NCBI GenBank assembly: GCA_003254905.1
Contig: QANU01112422.1
Span: 62,001 to 126,000, forward strand
DNA: 64,000 nucleotides
Source of the DNA: Nissolia schottii
Taxonomy: Eukaryota > Streptophyta > Magnoliopsida > Fabales > Fabaceae
Direction of reading: 5' to 3'
Of the stretch, positions 1-11,166 are shown one piece after another. The notes under the pieces were generated by a model. That model worked only from the letters and a program-made list of their open reading frames with translations, was not told the DNA's origin and searched no databases. Within the stretch, counting starts at the first letter, position 1, and each line of letters begins with the position of its first letter. A program made the position numbers and the translations under genes.

Positions 1-84
1 GTACTCCTGATGTATATGGCCTACTTAGTTAAGCAGTAAATATCCAACTGATTTCTGGATATAGTTTAGTTTTTGTGATTGCAG

Positions 85-3000
85 ATGTGATCAATGCAAT
101 GCTCATTCGTGCCACTGGTGAAAGCCTTCAGGCAGCATACAGTTCTAGTTTAAAAAACCTTGGCCTTCATAAATTATCCAAAAATTCAGGTTGTCACTTA
201 TCTTGGTCAAATTTTCAGATGTTAACTAATAATTTGCTGCGGATGATGGAATGATACTTTTGTCTGTTGGGTTTATTTTTCTTCCTTTCTTTTGGAGAGT
301 GCATTAAAAGTGGAAGAAAATGAGAAGGATTGAAAAACCTGAATGATCATTCAAAACCAGTAGTTGTAACTCCTAACTGTATGGTCAATGATTGGGCTCA
401 CCTTGAGAAAGTGAAAGTTGTCATTCGGTAGTCTTGGTATGTCTTTTGACTGAAAATCTGGATGTTACATCAGTTGAAATTGAAAAAAAAATGAAGTTTT
501 GCTTTGGTTTGAAGTTTAATCTTTTCATAATAACTTATTTATAAAATTTATTTATACATGATAATAGTCCTTTTAACTTTTTTGGTACATTTTAACATCA
601 ATGTATTAAGATAGGTATATAACTTGCAATAATGAGATTTTATTGTTTGTTTAAAAGTTTATTCATTCTAGAGAAATTCTTGGATTGACTCAAGACTAAC
701 ACTTTATTGTTTGAGCACACACAATAAAAGTAGGTTCCACGTGATGTGACTCAAAAATATTTGGTGTGACATAATAAAATTTATGAGACTCACTTTTATG
801 ATGTATGTGCCAAAAAATAAGTGTTAATCTTATACTCACCTAAAAATTTCTCCACATTCTAGTGACTCTCTTTTCTATCACCATTCACCAAGTTTCACCT
901 TTGCAATGTTGATATGTCGATCTTCTTAGTTTTACTTTTCTTCTTTGTCCTTTATACTGCTAGTTCAGTTTTCCTTGTTTGTGTTTGTTGATAAAGTTTG
1001 CTGCATTTTCTGATAAAACTGAAAATGGCATTGACGATGCATACACTTGGCAAGATCAATGGGAGTAGAGTAGCATTAGAATCTAGGATTCTATCGGCAC
1101 CATATCCGGCGTGACTTCAATAGAGAGTGTCATCACATTACAAAATGCCTTCTTGAGAGCAAAAATTAAAAACCAACTGGCAACAAGAAACTAGGTAGGT
1201 TGATAATGATGATAGATATTAAATATAGTTTACTTGTCCTTCTCACTCTATGTATTTAACGTTGTTACTTGTCCTTCTTCTGATTTCCTTAAATATTAAT
1301 TAATGTTATAAAGAAGCAAAAAGAAAAAGAAGAATTTAAGTAAAAAGTAAAATTCTTCAACATCTCGTTTCCAAATCCAAATCAACACTACTCCCTCTTT
1401 AATAATTTCAAAGAATAAAACACACATAACAAATAGTCTTTTTTCTTGTTATACTAGTGTAGTTAAATGGATCAACACACAACCTTACAAATGCACCCAC
1501 TGACCACCGTACAAGTTCAGTCCAAATTTCGGTGCATGATCCCCACTGACCATGGCCAGTTTTTCTCTTCTTCCAGCTTTCTTTTTTCTTTTTTCTTCTT
1601 TATAACATTAATTAATATTTAAGGAAGTCAGAAGAAGAACAAGTAACAACGTTAAATACATACAGAGTGAGTAGAAGAACAAGTAAACTATATTGTAATA
1701 TCTATCATCATTTATCAACCTATCTATTTTCGTTGGTTTTTAATTATTGCTCTCAAGAAAACATTTTGTAATGTGATGACCCTCCCTATTGAAGTCACAC
1801 CGGATATGGTGGTGCCAGTAGAATCCTTGATGCTAGTGCTACTCTACTCCCATTGTGATCTTGCCACGTGTATGCATCTTCAATGCCATTTTCGGCTTTA
1901 TCAGAAAATGCAATAAGCTTTACCAACAAACCCAAACAACGAAAACTGAAACAAAAACTGGTAGTATAAAGGACGAAGAAAAGTAAAACTAAGAATAAAA
2001 TATTGACATATCAACATTGCAGAGGTGGCACTTGGTGACCAAAAAAGAGTCACTAGTATGTGGAGAACACACATAATAAAAGTGGGTCTCATCAATTTTA
2101 TCATGTATCACACCAAATATTTTTGAGTTACATCAATTGGAACCTACTTTATTGTGTGTGCTCAAAAAATTTAAGTGTTAGTCTTGAGCCAACTGATGAA
2201 TTTCTCTAGAATGAATGAACCTTCAGACAAACAATAAAATCTCATTATTGCAATTTATATACTCTCTATCTTGATACATTGATTTTAAAATGTGCCAAAA
2301 AAGTTAAAAGGACTATTATTGAGAAATAGGAGTAATCATATCTAAGAATTGTTAAATAAATATAAATGAAACTTTTAATTAAAAATGATATATATAGACA
2401 CTAATTAAGAAAATTTGTAATTAATTTGAAGAAAATATATTGCAGCCTTTGTTATTAAAAATGGTATATATAGACACCCCAATGTAGTCACGCACGCATC
2501 CACCTATCATTCACACCATATGTGCAGTAAAATGGGAAAACAGAGTAATAAGCATAGGAGGTGGTTTAAACATAAGATTTTGAATATATTTATTGAATGA
2601 AAGGGTTAGTCCATAATTATATCAAAATAGTGTTGAAACATGTAAAATGAAATTATGTCCTCTAACTGTTTATTTTTGTTAACAAATGGATGGTCAAGAC
2701 TTGTGCCAGTTTGGTGTTTGGATGACAAAAAAAAGAAAAGAACTATATTTGTATATCTAGCACTCGTCTAGAAAAAGTATTTTATTGAAAAGCACCACAT
2801 TTCCAATTATCGTTATACAGGGTAAGTTTTCGTCATATATAATTTACGTTGAAAGTTTCCTTGTCAAGCAATGGATCCTTTTGGAACTTACTGTAAATTC
2901 TTGTTTATCCTTATTTATCGCATCTTTCATTGTTTCCAGAGGTTCTTCCTTCAGGAGATTTTGCTGCTCTTGTGTACTTGTGGAATCCTTTCACGATCGT

Positions 3001-6000
3001 TGCATGTGTTGGTCTATCCACATCTGCAATTGAGAACTTGACAGTTGTGTTATCACTTTATGGAGCATGTAGACGTAAGCAGCTAACAACCTATGGTTTT
3101 TAATTTCTGGACTTTAACATCTGCTAAAATATTTGATCCTTCCTTCTTAGTATTGAAAGAAATAAAATCATGTATAGTGTTCCCCGTGTGCTGAAAAGAA
3201 TGGTTTGGATTTTGCTCCTTGGGGAAGTTCTCATGAGAAAGTGACGGTAGGAATCTTAGTTTTAGCTGAAGGACATATTTTATACTGATGTACGTTGATA
3301 AGAAATATATCCAATGGTCTTTTTTTTGTCTATAATGTTCTGCTCACCTGAAAATGTTTCTTGGACTTGGGTTTCTTTTGGATAGATAAAAATATGTTTT
3401 GTCTTTTAGTTGAGTGGTTAAACCAATCAAACAGGATTACTAAAGGGGGCTGAAACCATTTACATGACAATGTACTAGACCACTCACCCAAGGCAAAATT
3501 AAAACAACTTTTTTTTGGGTCAATCATTTTCTCAGTCCACTGGTTCTTGTGTATAATTTGTCAAATTTCATGTCCTATATATCCCTTTAGGTGTAAAGTT
3601 AGCTGACTATGTTTTAGATTTAGAAGAATTACTGGTTCACCTGACATACTTGAGCCTTGCATTCATAATCTTTATCTTTTATTTTATTTTTTTTTAAAGT
3701 TTTTCATGCATGCATGCACATATTTTGCATAATGATTTCCATTGAATTTATGAGTCTTCATCTAGTTGATGTCCACTTGAGTGAAAAGGTTGCTAATTGC
3801 TATGTCTGGCAGGCAGATTAGATGTTGGAAATGCTGGTAAAAATTCAGCAAGAGATTACACAATTAGGGGATCATGAAAGATTAAGTATTAATCAAACAG
3901 ATCAATATCACCTTATATTGACTGGCTTATGATCTTCGGCTAATATTTTGTGAACTGGCAACAGGATTAGCTCCACTGGCAGCTTTTGGATGGGTCATTG
4001 CTACACACTTGTCTCTATACCCTGCAATCCTTATTATCCCAGTATGTTCTTGATTGAACCCATTTAAATGCATTTGCAATATATTCTGCAAATCTTTCTC
4101 CTCTTTAATTTGTCAGTTATCTATCTGTAGATACATATGTTATCTTATTTTCCAGGTGATATTTTTGTTGGGCTATGGTCTGGATGCTCCTCCTAGGAAA
4201 TTATTCCATCTATGTAAAAATCTTGAAGTTGACAGTTCCTCTTCAAGTGATAGCAGTCGTTTAGAAGAGGAGGAAAAGAATCAACGAAGAGTGCAGAATA
4301 TCTTCTCATGGAGGCCAGTTGTGCATTTTTTGTTCTGGATTTTGTTTTGGTCATCCTATGTTTTAGTTCTATGTGGCATATGTGTGCAACAGCATGGTGG
4401 TATACTGGAGTTGTTCAAAAGGTTGTGTTTAAATACTTGACTATTCATTCTTACACCAAAACGCAGCAGCATATTTGTTTTTGTATTGTGTTTGTGGATT
4501 CAAATTAGGGTATATGTATATTTCTTATTGGTCTTTTTTTGGTCATTTTCATAGCTCATTATTATTGTGGCTGTCAGCATTTTGTGCTTAGTGGGAAGTA
4601 ATTACCATTGCATGCATGCTTTTTTTTTTTGGGGAGGGGGGGGGGTGGGGGTTGGGTTAAAATATTAGAGCCTGGGGGATATCATGTGATGATAGTTATA
4701 CTACACAATTAAAATCACTCCAAAACAATTGCAGAAGCACTGGGTCACTACTGTGTTATAAATGGGACGATCTAGAGGTTTTTGTAAAAACATCTGCAGC
4801 CATGTGGACTTTTAAATTTGGAAGATTTGAGATCCACATTAGTGTTATTTGTTCATGTAATGCTGGAAACTACTGATAGTCAAGAAATAAAATAATTTTT
4901 AGTTTGGGAAGTTAAAGCATCATTTCAGTTTAGCCATTTAGATAACTTTTATTGCATATACTACGTAGTATGCTTGATTTATTAATCTATTGCCCAAAGA
5001 TTATTATCAACGTCTGGGTTTGAGAAGTAACTAGTGATTCTGGACGAATAATAGTGTGGTGACAATTAATGCTTTTACTTGTCTTGGAGGTAATAGATTT
5101 AACTGTATTGTGCTTAGTTGAAGAACATTGATTTGTTTATAAAACTAATGGAGTGGATCCTCTTAAGTGAGTTTCTTGTCACGTGAGGTCAAGTGTGATC
5201 TCTCACTATTAATTAAGAATGAGGGACACATACATGATATAAGCAACAAAGGAATTAATGGTGAGAGATCATACTTGACCTCACATGACAAGAAACTCAC
5301 TTGAGAGGATCCATTTCTTAAAACTAAGTTGTTCTTTTTTTCTTCTTTTCAAATATTTTTTATTTATTCTCTATTGTTCATATCTCTGTGACACAAAACT
5401 TGTTGCTCAGTGGGAAAGCTAGTTTTCGATCTTCTATCTAAATGTGTATTACATATATCATCTTGATTGGTTCTTAATTCTCAGCTTGATTATGCAGAAC
5501 CTATGGCTTCATTCTTACTATACCGGATCTGTCTCCAAATATTGGAGTTTTGTGGTATGTTCTGTAGGAAAGGCAATCACCATTTTCAGTGTAACGTTAA
5601 TAAATATTTTACATCTCCCAAGAACTCTGGCACTGATTTAGTTCTCAATACAGGTACTTCTTTGCCGAAGTTTTTGACTTTTTCAGAAGTTTCTTCTTGA
5701 TAGTATTCCACGGGAATATTCTGCTGATGATAGTGCCATTAGCCTTACGGCTGAATCACCGACCATGCTTTCTAGCTTTTGTATATATTGTGATTTCTTC
5801 TATGTTGAAGTCTTATCCTTCAGTAAGTAGTTTATATTTACTGTAGTTTCTATTTTTACTTGCATTGAATTGGCTCCTAGAAATTAACCATGAAGTTCGA
5901 AATGTTTCACGTGGTGTTATTGAAAAGATTTTTCAAATCTAGAAGGAAAGAAATGCTATTATTTCCATCCATGATATTGTGAGATTACACTGTCCCAAAT

Positions 6001-7278
6001 TGAAAATGCTCAAATACGAACAACTCTACACTTGTATGTGCACACATACATACTTAGAAGGGTAAACCTACCATTTAGGTTGAAAATTCTGACCTGCAAA
6101 TTTTAAATAAGATTGAAAATTGCTGAAATTTATCTATTTTACTTTATCTATCTATCTGTGTACAACTTGTCAGTAATCAGACAAAAAAAAGCCCATCAAT
6201 GTTTGGTTCAGTTTGTGAGTTTGCATTCTGTTGCAATTTAATGATATAATTCTGCTTCCATTTCATCTAGGTTGGTGATTCAGCTCTATACTTGGGTTTA
6301 CTGGGATTATTTGCTTATGAACTCAAAGGTTAATTCTCTGTCTTACTGACATTTTATATCGTGCATAATCTCTTCCAGAATGATCAACCTTCTTTCATTT
6401 TTCAGACATGCAGTTTTCATTCTTCCTGTTTTCTGGTTATGTTGGGGTTTCACTTCTTAGCCCTGTGATGCACAACTTATGGATATGGAGGGTATGGTGT
6501 TTTGGGTTGATCTACATTTTCAAGTAGATTTATTATCTTGTTATGCTCAGTTCCTCACCTGTGCAATTGGATTTGACAGGGTACTGGGAATGCAAACTTT
6601 TACTTTGCAACTGCAATTGCTTATGCTTGCTTCCAGGTGCAGTATCTCTATTCGTTGATGTTCACTTTCTCATGTAAATTTAAAGCTTCAATTTATTCCT
6701 ATTACTTTTCTTCGTTCGGGTGGAGGGTGGAAGTGTACCCTGGTGTGTGTCAAATAACATGCAAATAGTCTTACAGTAGCCACTAAATTATAATTGGACG
6801 CCCTTGTCAGACTATAATCCTCGCACTTAACTTATTTTAGGTTGATCAGAAACTGGGTATTATTTGTGTTTATTTTAAGATAATATCAAGTGAACGTGAA
6901 CCTAGATCAAGTTATTTGTCCATTATTGTATACTTGTTAGCTTTGTAAGTTGCATCTGATTTAATTCGAAGAATATTTTTGCATGGGTAGTAATAGATTG
7001 CGAATGATAGCTTCATTTTGTTCTATAAACAAGTCCCTATTTTGACAAGATATTATAAACTTAAGCATTGCAATTCGTTTCTCAGTTCTAGTGTGGATTG
7101 CTTCATTGCGAATGAAAATGCTTTTATCTTAAAAGTTGGGTTAAGTGGTTTTGATGTTGATAATGCTTCTTACTATTGGCAGATCATTTTGGTGGTTGAG
7201 AGCGTTAGTGCCATGCTCAATCATGACAGAATGCTTACAAAGCAATCCACTACAAAGCTTCAAGACGTGAATTCTTGA
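85..7278 (+). CDS. PIGU: GPI transamidase subunit PIG-U, 3' part of gene
   Basis: PIG-U is a multi-pass ER membrane subunit of the GPI transamidase, which attaches GPI anchors to proteins. The window opens inside the gene. I place ten exons, all joining in phase: 85-189, 2940-3074, 3965-4041, 4156-4421, 5498-5554, 5654-5822, 6271-6328, 6406-6491, 6580-6636 and 7183-7278 (TGA). They encode the C-terminal 368 or so residues of a protein usually near 450. Family features visible are the hydrophobic segments, the stretch LAPLAAFGWVIATHLSLYPA, the GYGLDAPPRK loop followed by a Ser/Glu-rich insert, and the DLSPNIGVLWYFF and RGTGNANFYFATAIAYA stretches near the C-terminus. The long intron 190-2939 holds a foldback element and intron 4422-5497 holds a MITE. 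Identification is by recognised sequence; the exon joins are inferred from GT-AG sites and phase. The 5' exons lie outside the window. Confidence 0.93.
561..2320. mobile_element. Long foldback (inverted-repeat) element in a PIG-U intron
   Basis: Two arms of roughly 750-780 bp, about 561-1340 and 1580-2320, are imperfect reverse complements and enclose a loop of about 240 bp. The outer ends read ATAATAGTCCTTTTAAC on the left and its reverse complement on the right. Matching internal landmarks include TTCATTCTAGAGAAATT near 661 against AATTTCTCTAGAATGAA near 2200. The loop side matches too: AATTAATGTTATAAAGAAG near 1300 pairs with CTTCTTTATAACATTAATT near 1600. There is no coding capacity and I saw no clear target-site duplication. 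This fits a foldback or Mutator-type non-autonomous DNA transposon; the superfamily is inference. Transcribed within the PIG-U pre-mRNA it would form a very long hairpin. Confidence 0.85.
5148..5318. mobile_element. 171 bp MITE with 8 bp target duplication (PIG-U intron)
   Basis: Imperfect terminal inverted repeats of about 60 bp contain the core TGGATCCTCTYAAGTGAG. The element is flanked on both sides by TAAAACTA (5140-5147 and 5319-5326), an 8 bp target-site duplication. It has no coding capacity. Eight-base duplications are typical of hAT-type elements, though Mutator-like ones come close. A related copy lies at 45080-45241. Confidence 0.85.
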
Positions 7279-7760
7279 GAATTTCAAAGTATGGTTTTCT
7301 GGCCACCAAGTTTCTGTGGCGAGTCCCTCAGCTCCATGAGGACTAAGACCTCGGTTCCACGATGTAAGATTGATTGTGCTGTCCTTCAATTCCTTTTATC
7401 AAGCATTTGTATTTTGCTTGGATGCAAGCGTTTGTAACCATGGTGAGTAGTTGGACGAGAGAGAGACTGCAATCATCAGTAATAGGATAGGGTTTGTTAC
7501 AAGGATCGTGAGATTTTTTTGTAGTGCTGAGAACCCTTGTCTTCGGTGTAGCAAAGAAATTGATGTTTATTCGGTGTACTTTGGAAGCTGCCCATGTTTA
7601 TTCGTTGTTTGTTCCAATATTGCACTTGCTGGTCCGAATATATATAGCATGCCTTCTAATTCACACCCCTCACCAGCAGGTTATTGGAATATAATGACAC
7701 CAAAATACTCGAGCATATCTCCCATTATTAATGAGTATTGACAAGCCTCTGCCGTTTTGG
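7279..7760 (+). other. Probable 3' UTR of the PIG-U gene
   Basis: Sequence after the PIG-U stop has mixed composition and no convincing reading frame with family similarity. It is the expected place for the 3' untranslated region. The true end is not marked by an unambiguous polyadenylation signal, so the right boundary is arbitrary. Confidence 0.45.
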
Positions 7761-7867
7761 GCATTCATTATCATGTGTGCTATTTTCTTTGGTCGCCTGC
7801 TCAATCAAGGCTCATACGGCGGGATTGAGTGTTGCGCAATAAAAAATCAACAAAAGAATAAACTCAA

Positions 7868-8200
7868 TGTTACAAAAATGAGGATTCTAAGTTAGATGAG
7901 TGAACATATTAGACAAGATAGGATTAAGAACGATTACATTAGGGAAAAGATTGAGGGTAACACATTTAGTAAAAAAGATGGTAGGATCTTGTCTTAGGTG
8001 ATTGGAACATATGAGAAGACTAATAGAAATCTCACTAAGGAGAGTAGATAGATGAAATAACTAGTAGCTCATTAATTGAGGTAAGAGGAGATTTTGAAAA
8101 ATTATAGAAGAAACTATTAAAGATTTAGAGGTTAATAATATGCATGAAAATATGATTCTTAATAAGTCACTATGGTATTGCTTGGTTTATGTAAACATTA
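7868..8200 (+). mobile_element. RTE-type LINE 3' end relic
   Basis: The nucleotide sequence follows the C-terminal end of plant RTE LINE reverse transcriptases: the ATTAGACAAGATAGGATTAA stretch, the AAAAAAGATGGTAGGATCTT stretch, then the basic tail leading to the position of the usual HVADPT end. Several stops and frame changes show that it is decayed. It sits just downstream of PIG-U. Confidence 0.65.
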
Positions 8201-8696
8201 CATGATTGAAAAAGGTGAAAGAGGGGAGGTTGTCACCGGCAAAGGCACCGACGAGATCCCTGGTCACAAGAAGAAGATCGAAGAGGAATTGATAGAAAAT
8301 GAAGGACTATGGAACAAAAGTGCAAAAGTTTAATAAGGATTTTTGTTGAGCTCTAGAGTGCCTTTGCTAGCATCTCCTAGGTAGCCTAGTGTAGTTTTCA
8401 AAAAGTGATCATTGAGTTGAATTCAAAATGAGCGATTAATTTCCTCCATGATCCCTCATACTCTAGACATCCTTGCTCTTTGTTGGTGAAAGTCATTATT
8501 GACAACATGAATTCAACTTGGAACTTCTAGGTTGTGCACGTCTTTATTTTAAAGTTTATGATTTCAATTATGTGCTATATGATTACAATGCTTTGTGTGC
8601 TATATGATTATAATGCAATGATTGCTATTAGAATGTTTAGAGTAATCTTAGATAACTAGAAGGTTAATTTCGTAAATACGAAGAACTAATAACTGA
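8201..8696. other. Unassigned spacer
   Basis: No gene, RNA or repeat family recognised. A GC-richer patch near 8220-8300 has a short open stretch but no family similarity I can name. Confidence 0.3.
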
Positions 8697-9986
8697 ACAT
8701 AGGGAATGAGTGATGGTTACCTTCCTGCATGGTTTGAGGTTTGCAGGGCAGGTATGGCTACTTTCTTGCATGGTATGAGATCTGCAAGGAAGGTATGGTT
8801 AAGATATGGCTTCTTTCCTGAGGTCTGCAGGGAAGATATGACTACTTTTTTACATGGTTTGAGGTTTGCAGGGAAGATATGACTACTTTCTTACATGATT
8901 TGAGGTCTGCAAGGAATGTATGGTTAAGATATGGCTACTTTCCTGCATGATATGAGGTCTGCAAGAAAGGTATAACTATTTTCTTGCATGGTATGAGGTC
9001 TGCAAGGAAGGTATTATTTTCCTATATGTAGAAGTAGGCAAGGATTGGGTTCAGAAAGCGCAATACCTCTTCTTTATAGGTAATTCAAGATTAGGATTCC
9101 TCAATCACCTAGTAAAGTGGGTAAAACTGCTCAAGTCTAGTGAAGAATAAAATGAGTAGGAAGTTTAGTATATCTTGATACTTAGAAATCTCCTGAGCAA
9201 CCTTGATCATAATTGAATCAACAACGGATAGTTATGACCTAGGATTTCCACTGAGGACGTGACGTTCTCATCCCCCACTCACTTATGATTCCAGGGAGGC
9301 ATGACGAGTACACCGGGGAGCCGCAAGGCACAGATCCTGAATTCGTATACATGGACTAACCCCACCACAGGGAGTGTCAATCTTGGCTTCCCTATCGTTG
9401 TGAGGCCCCTGTTAGTATATCAGGGCCCCTGTATCGGCCGAACTGCTAGGAAGAGGGTCATCCTTATGACGGGACGCAGGCTGGCCACACGAACACAAGA
9501 CGAAGAGGAGGAAGCATCACAGGAAGCTTAAAGGACTGGGCGTCGAGATACTCCAGGGAGACAGAGGAACTATTGTTTACATCCACGCATCGTGACGTTT
9601 AGATGTCTTGCATTATGTATTAGCTAAATGGATCAAATATATCATTAGCTCTTATGTGTGTTTAATTGTATTATGTAAATATAACTAAAGGTGTAACTGT
9701 TTTAAACTCATATGAATGTATATACATTAAGAAATGATTTGTATGATTATCCGCCTAAGTCTCTTGGGACACTATGTTTTGCGTATATATGTATGCCTTC
9801 TTGGATATGCGTGGCTCATATTTTAAGTTTTAATATAAAAAGAAAAAAAGTTTTAAATTTGTCCATATTTTCAGTTAAAGAATATTTTCAAAGATAATAT
9901 AAGACTAAAAAGCATTCGAACCAAAGCAGATAACCATGTGAGTATTGTTTACGACTTAAGTGTAAACAACTAACATGGGTGTTACA
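8697..9986 (+). mobile_element. Partial long-LTR element fragment (3' part)
   Basis: The right end, GGGTGTTACA at 9977-9986, is the terminus shared by the long LTR-like family of this window. Inside, the block from CTCAATCACCTAGTAAA (about 9101) through the GACGTTCTCATCCCCCACTC stretch closely matches the copies at 50985-52136, 27051-29941 and 30622-34198. An array of about 42 bp units carrying TGAGGTCTGCAAGGAAGG occupies 8700-9010. The left boundary is uncertain and the 5' half of the block is absent. It is a fossil fragment. Confidence 0.6.
8700..9015 (+). repeat. Minisatellite, about 42 bp unit
   Basis: Five to seven degenerate units contain GCATGGTATGAGGTCTGCAA and GGTATGGCTACTTTC. It lies at the same place in the LTR-like block as other, unrelated minisatellites in sister copies. 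Confidence 0.75.
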
Positions 9987-11166
9987 ATTAGTCATGTAAA
10001 AACCATGATCAAGCCTCCCAAATTTTATTTTATTTTTCCTCTTAAACTCAACTCGCAAAACACACCCTAAGGGTATGATTGGCATTAAACAACCAAACCT
10101 GTTTGAGACTGTTCTTAGGGGTGATTAGAACCAGTAGTGCCATTGTAATGGTGGTTACCCAAGTTGTGCAAACTACAATTTAGCATATCACCAAACGATA
10201 AATACCTTCTGAAGAACATAAAATTATCTATCAAAACCAGGGTCACTACTGTTATGTAGACCATTACACTATTATTTTATGTCTAAATTTTGTGTTAACC
10301 GCCACAGAGAATAATGGATACAAAGTTCATATATCTATGTGCAAACCAAACTCTTCCCGTATCTATTCATTACAAATATATATAAATATAAGGGATGACT
10401 CCGAACTCCATTAATTTCAAGGGATATTAATAACTTATGATTATTTATGGCTAAAAATTAGCTACGCGTCTCATTACCTTTAAATACTTATTTTAAACCT
10501 AAAAGTAAATCATGATCGTTGAAATCTAAAGAGGTATCGATACCCTTGTAAAAACATGGGTACCGAAGGAAAAACCATAAATATATTCAAGCAACGTCAA
10601 TAAAACAATTGTCAACAATTACTGGGGAAAAAAAAAATTCAAGAATTCCTGGTTACATTATTGACCCGTTATTTAATTAACACAACCGTCTCTAAGCAGT
10701 CTTAGAGTAGATGTGGATCAAAGCTAGCATAACTAGGCGATAAGATAAAACAATGACCCACTTTTTCCCTGCTCACCTTAACGTGCATACATCCATTTAA
10801 ACACACTCGAAAGAAACCAAATGATATTAATACAAAGTCAGCCTTAAATCATGGGCAAACAGTGCCTTGTACTTCTCCGAGGACCTTAAGGTAAGACCAA
10901 AAATCATAGCCAAGCCAGTCGAACGAAGGGCAGAATATGCTGTCTTTTTGTCAATGTATGGTGTTATAAACTTCACATAATGTAGTGTGAGAACCAACTA
11001 CCTAGGAGCGATAATTTCATGCGATTCTACAACGATCATAAACTTACTTATTTCTTGTGTACACTAACACCTTGGTTTGCATCATGAACTGTTGTTGTAC
11101 TCCAAATTCTCGGTTGAGTGCGCTATCTGTGAGACTAAATGCAGGCAGCAATTGAAAAGAGTTCAA
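9987..11166. other. Intergenic region, includes probable NFU 3' UTR
   Basis: AT-rich sequence without a recognisable gene. The segment nearest 11166 should hold the 3' UTR and polyadenylation site of the minus-strand NFU gene. Nothing else recognised. Confidence 0.4.
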
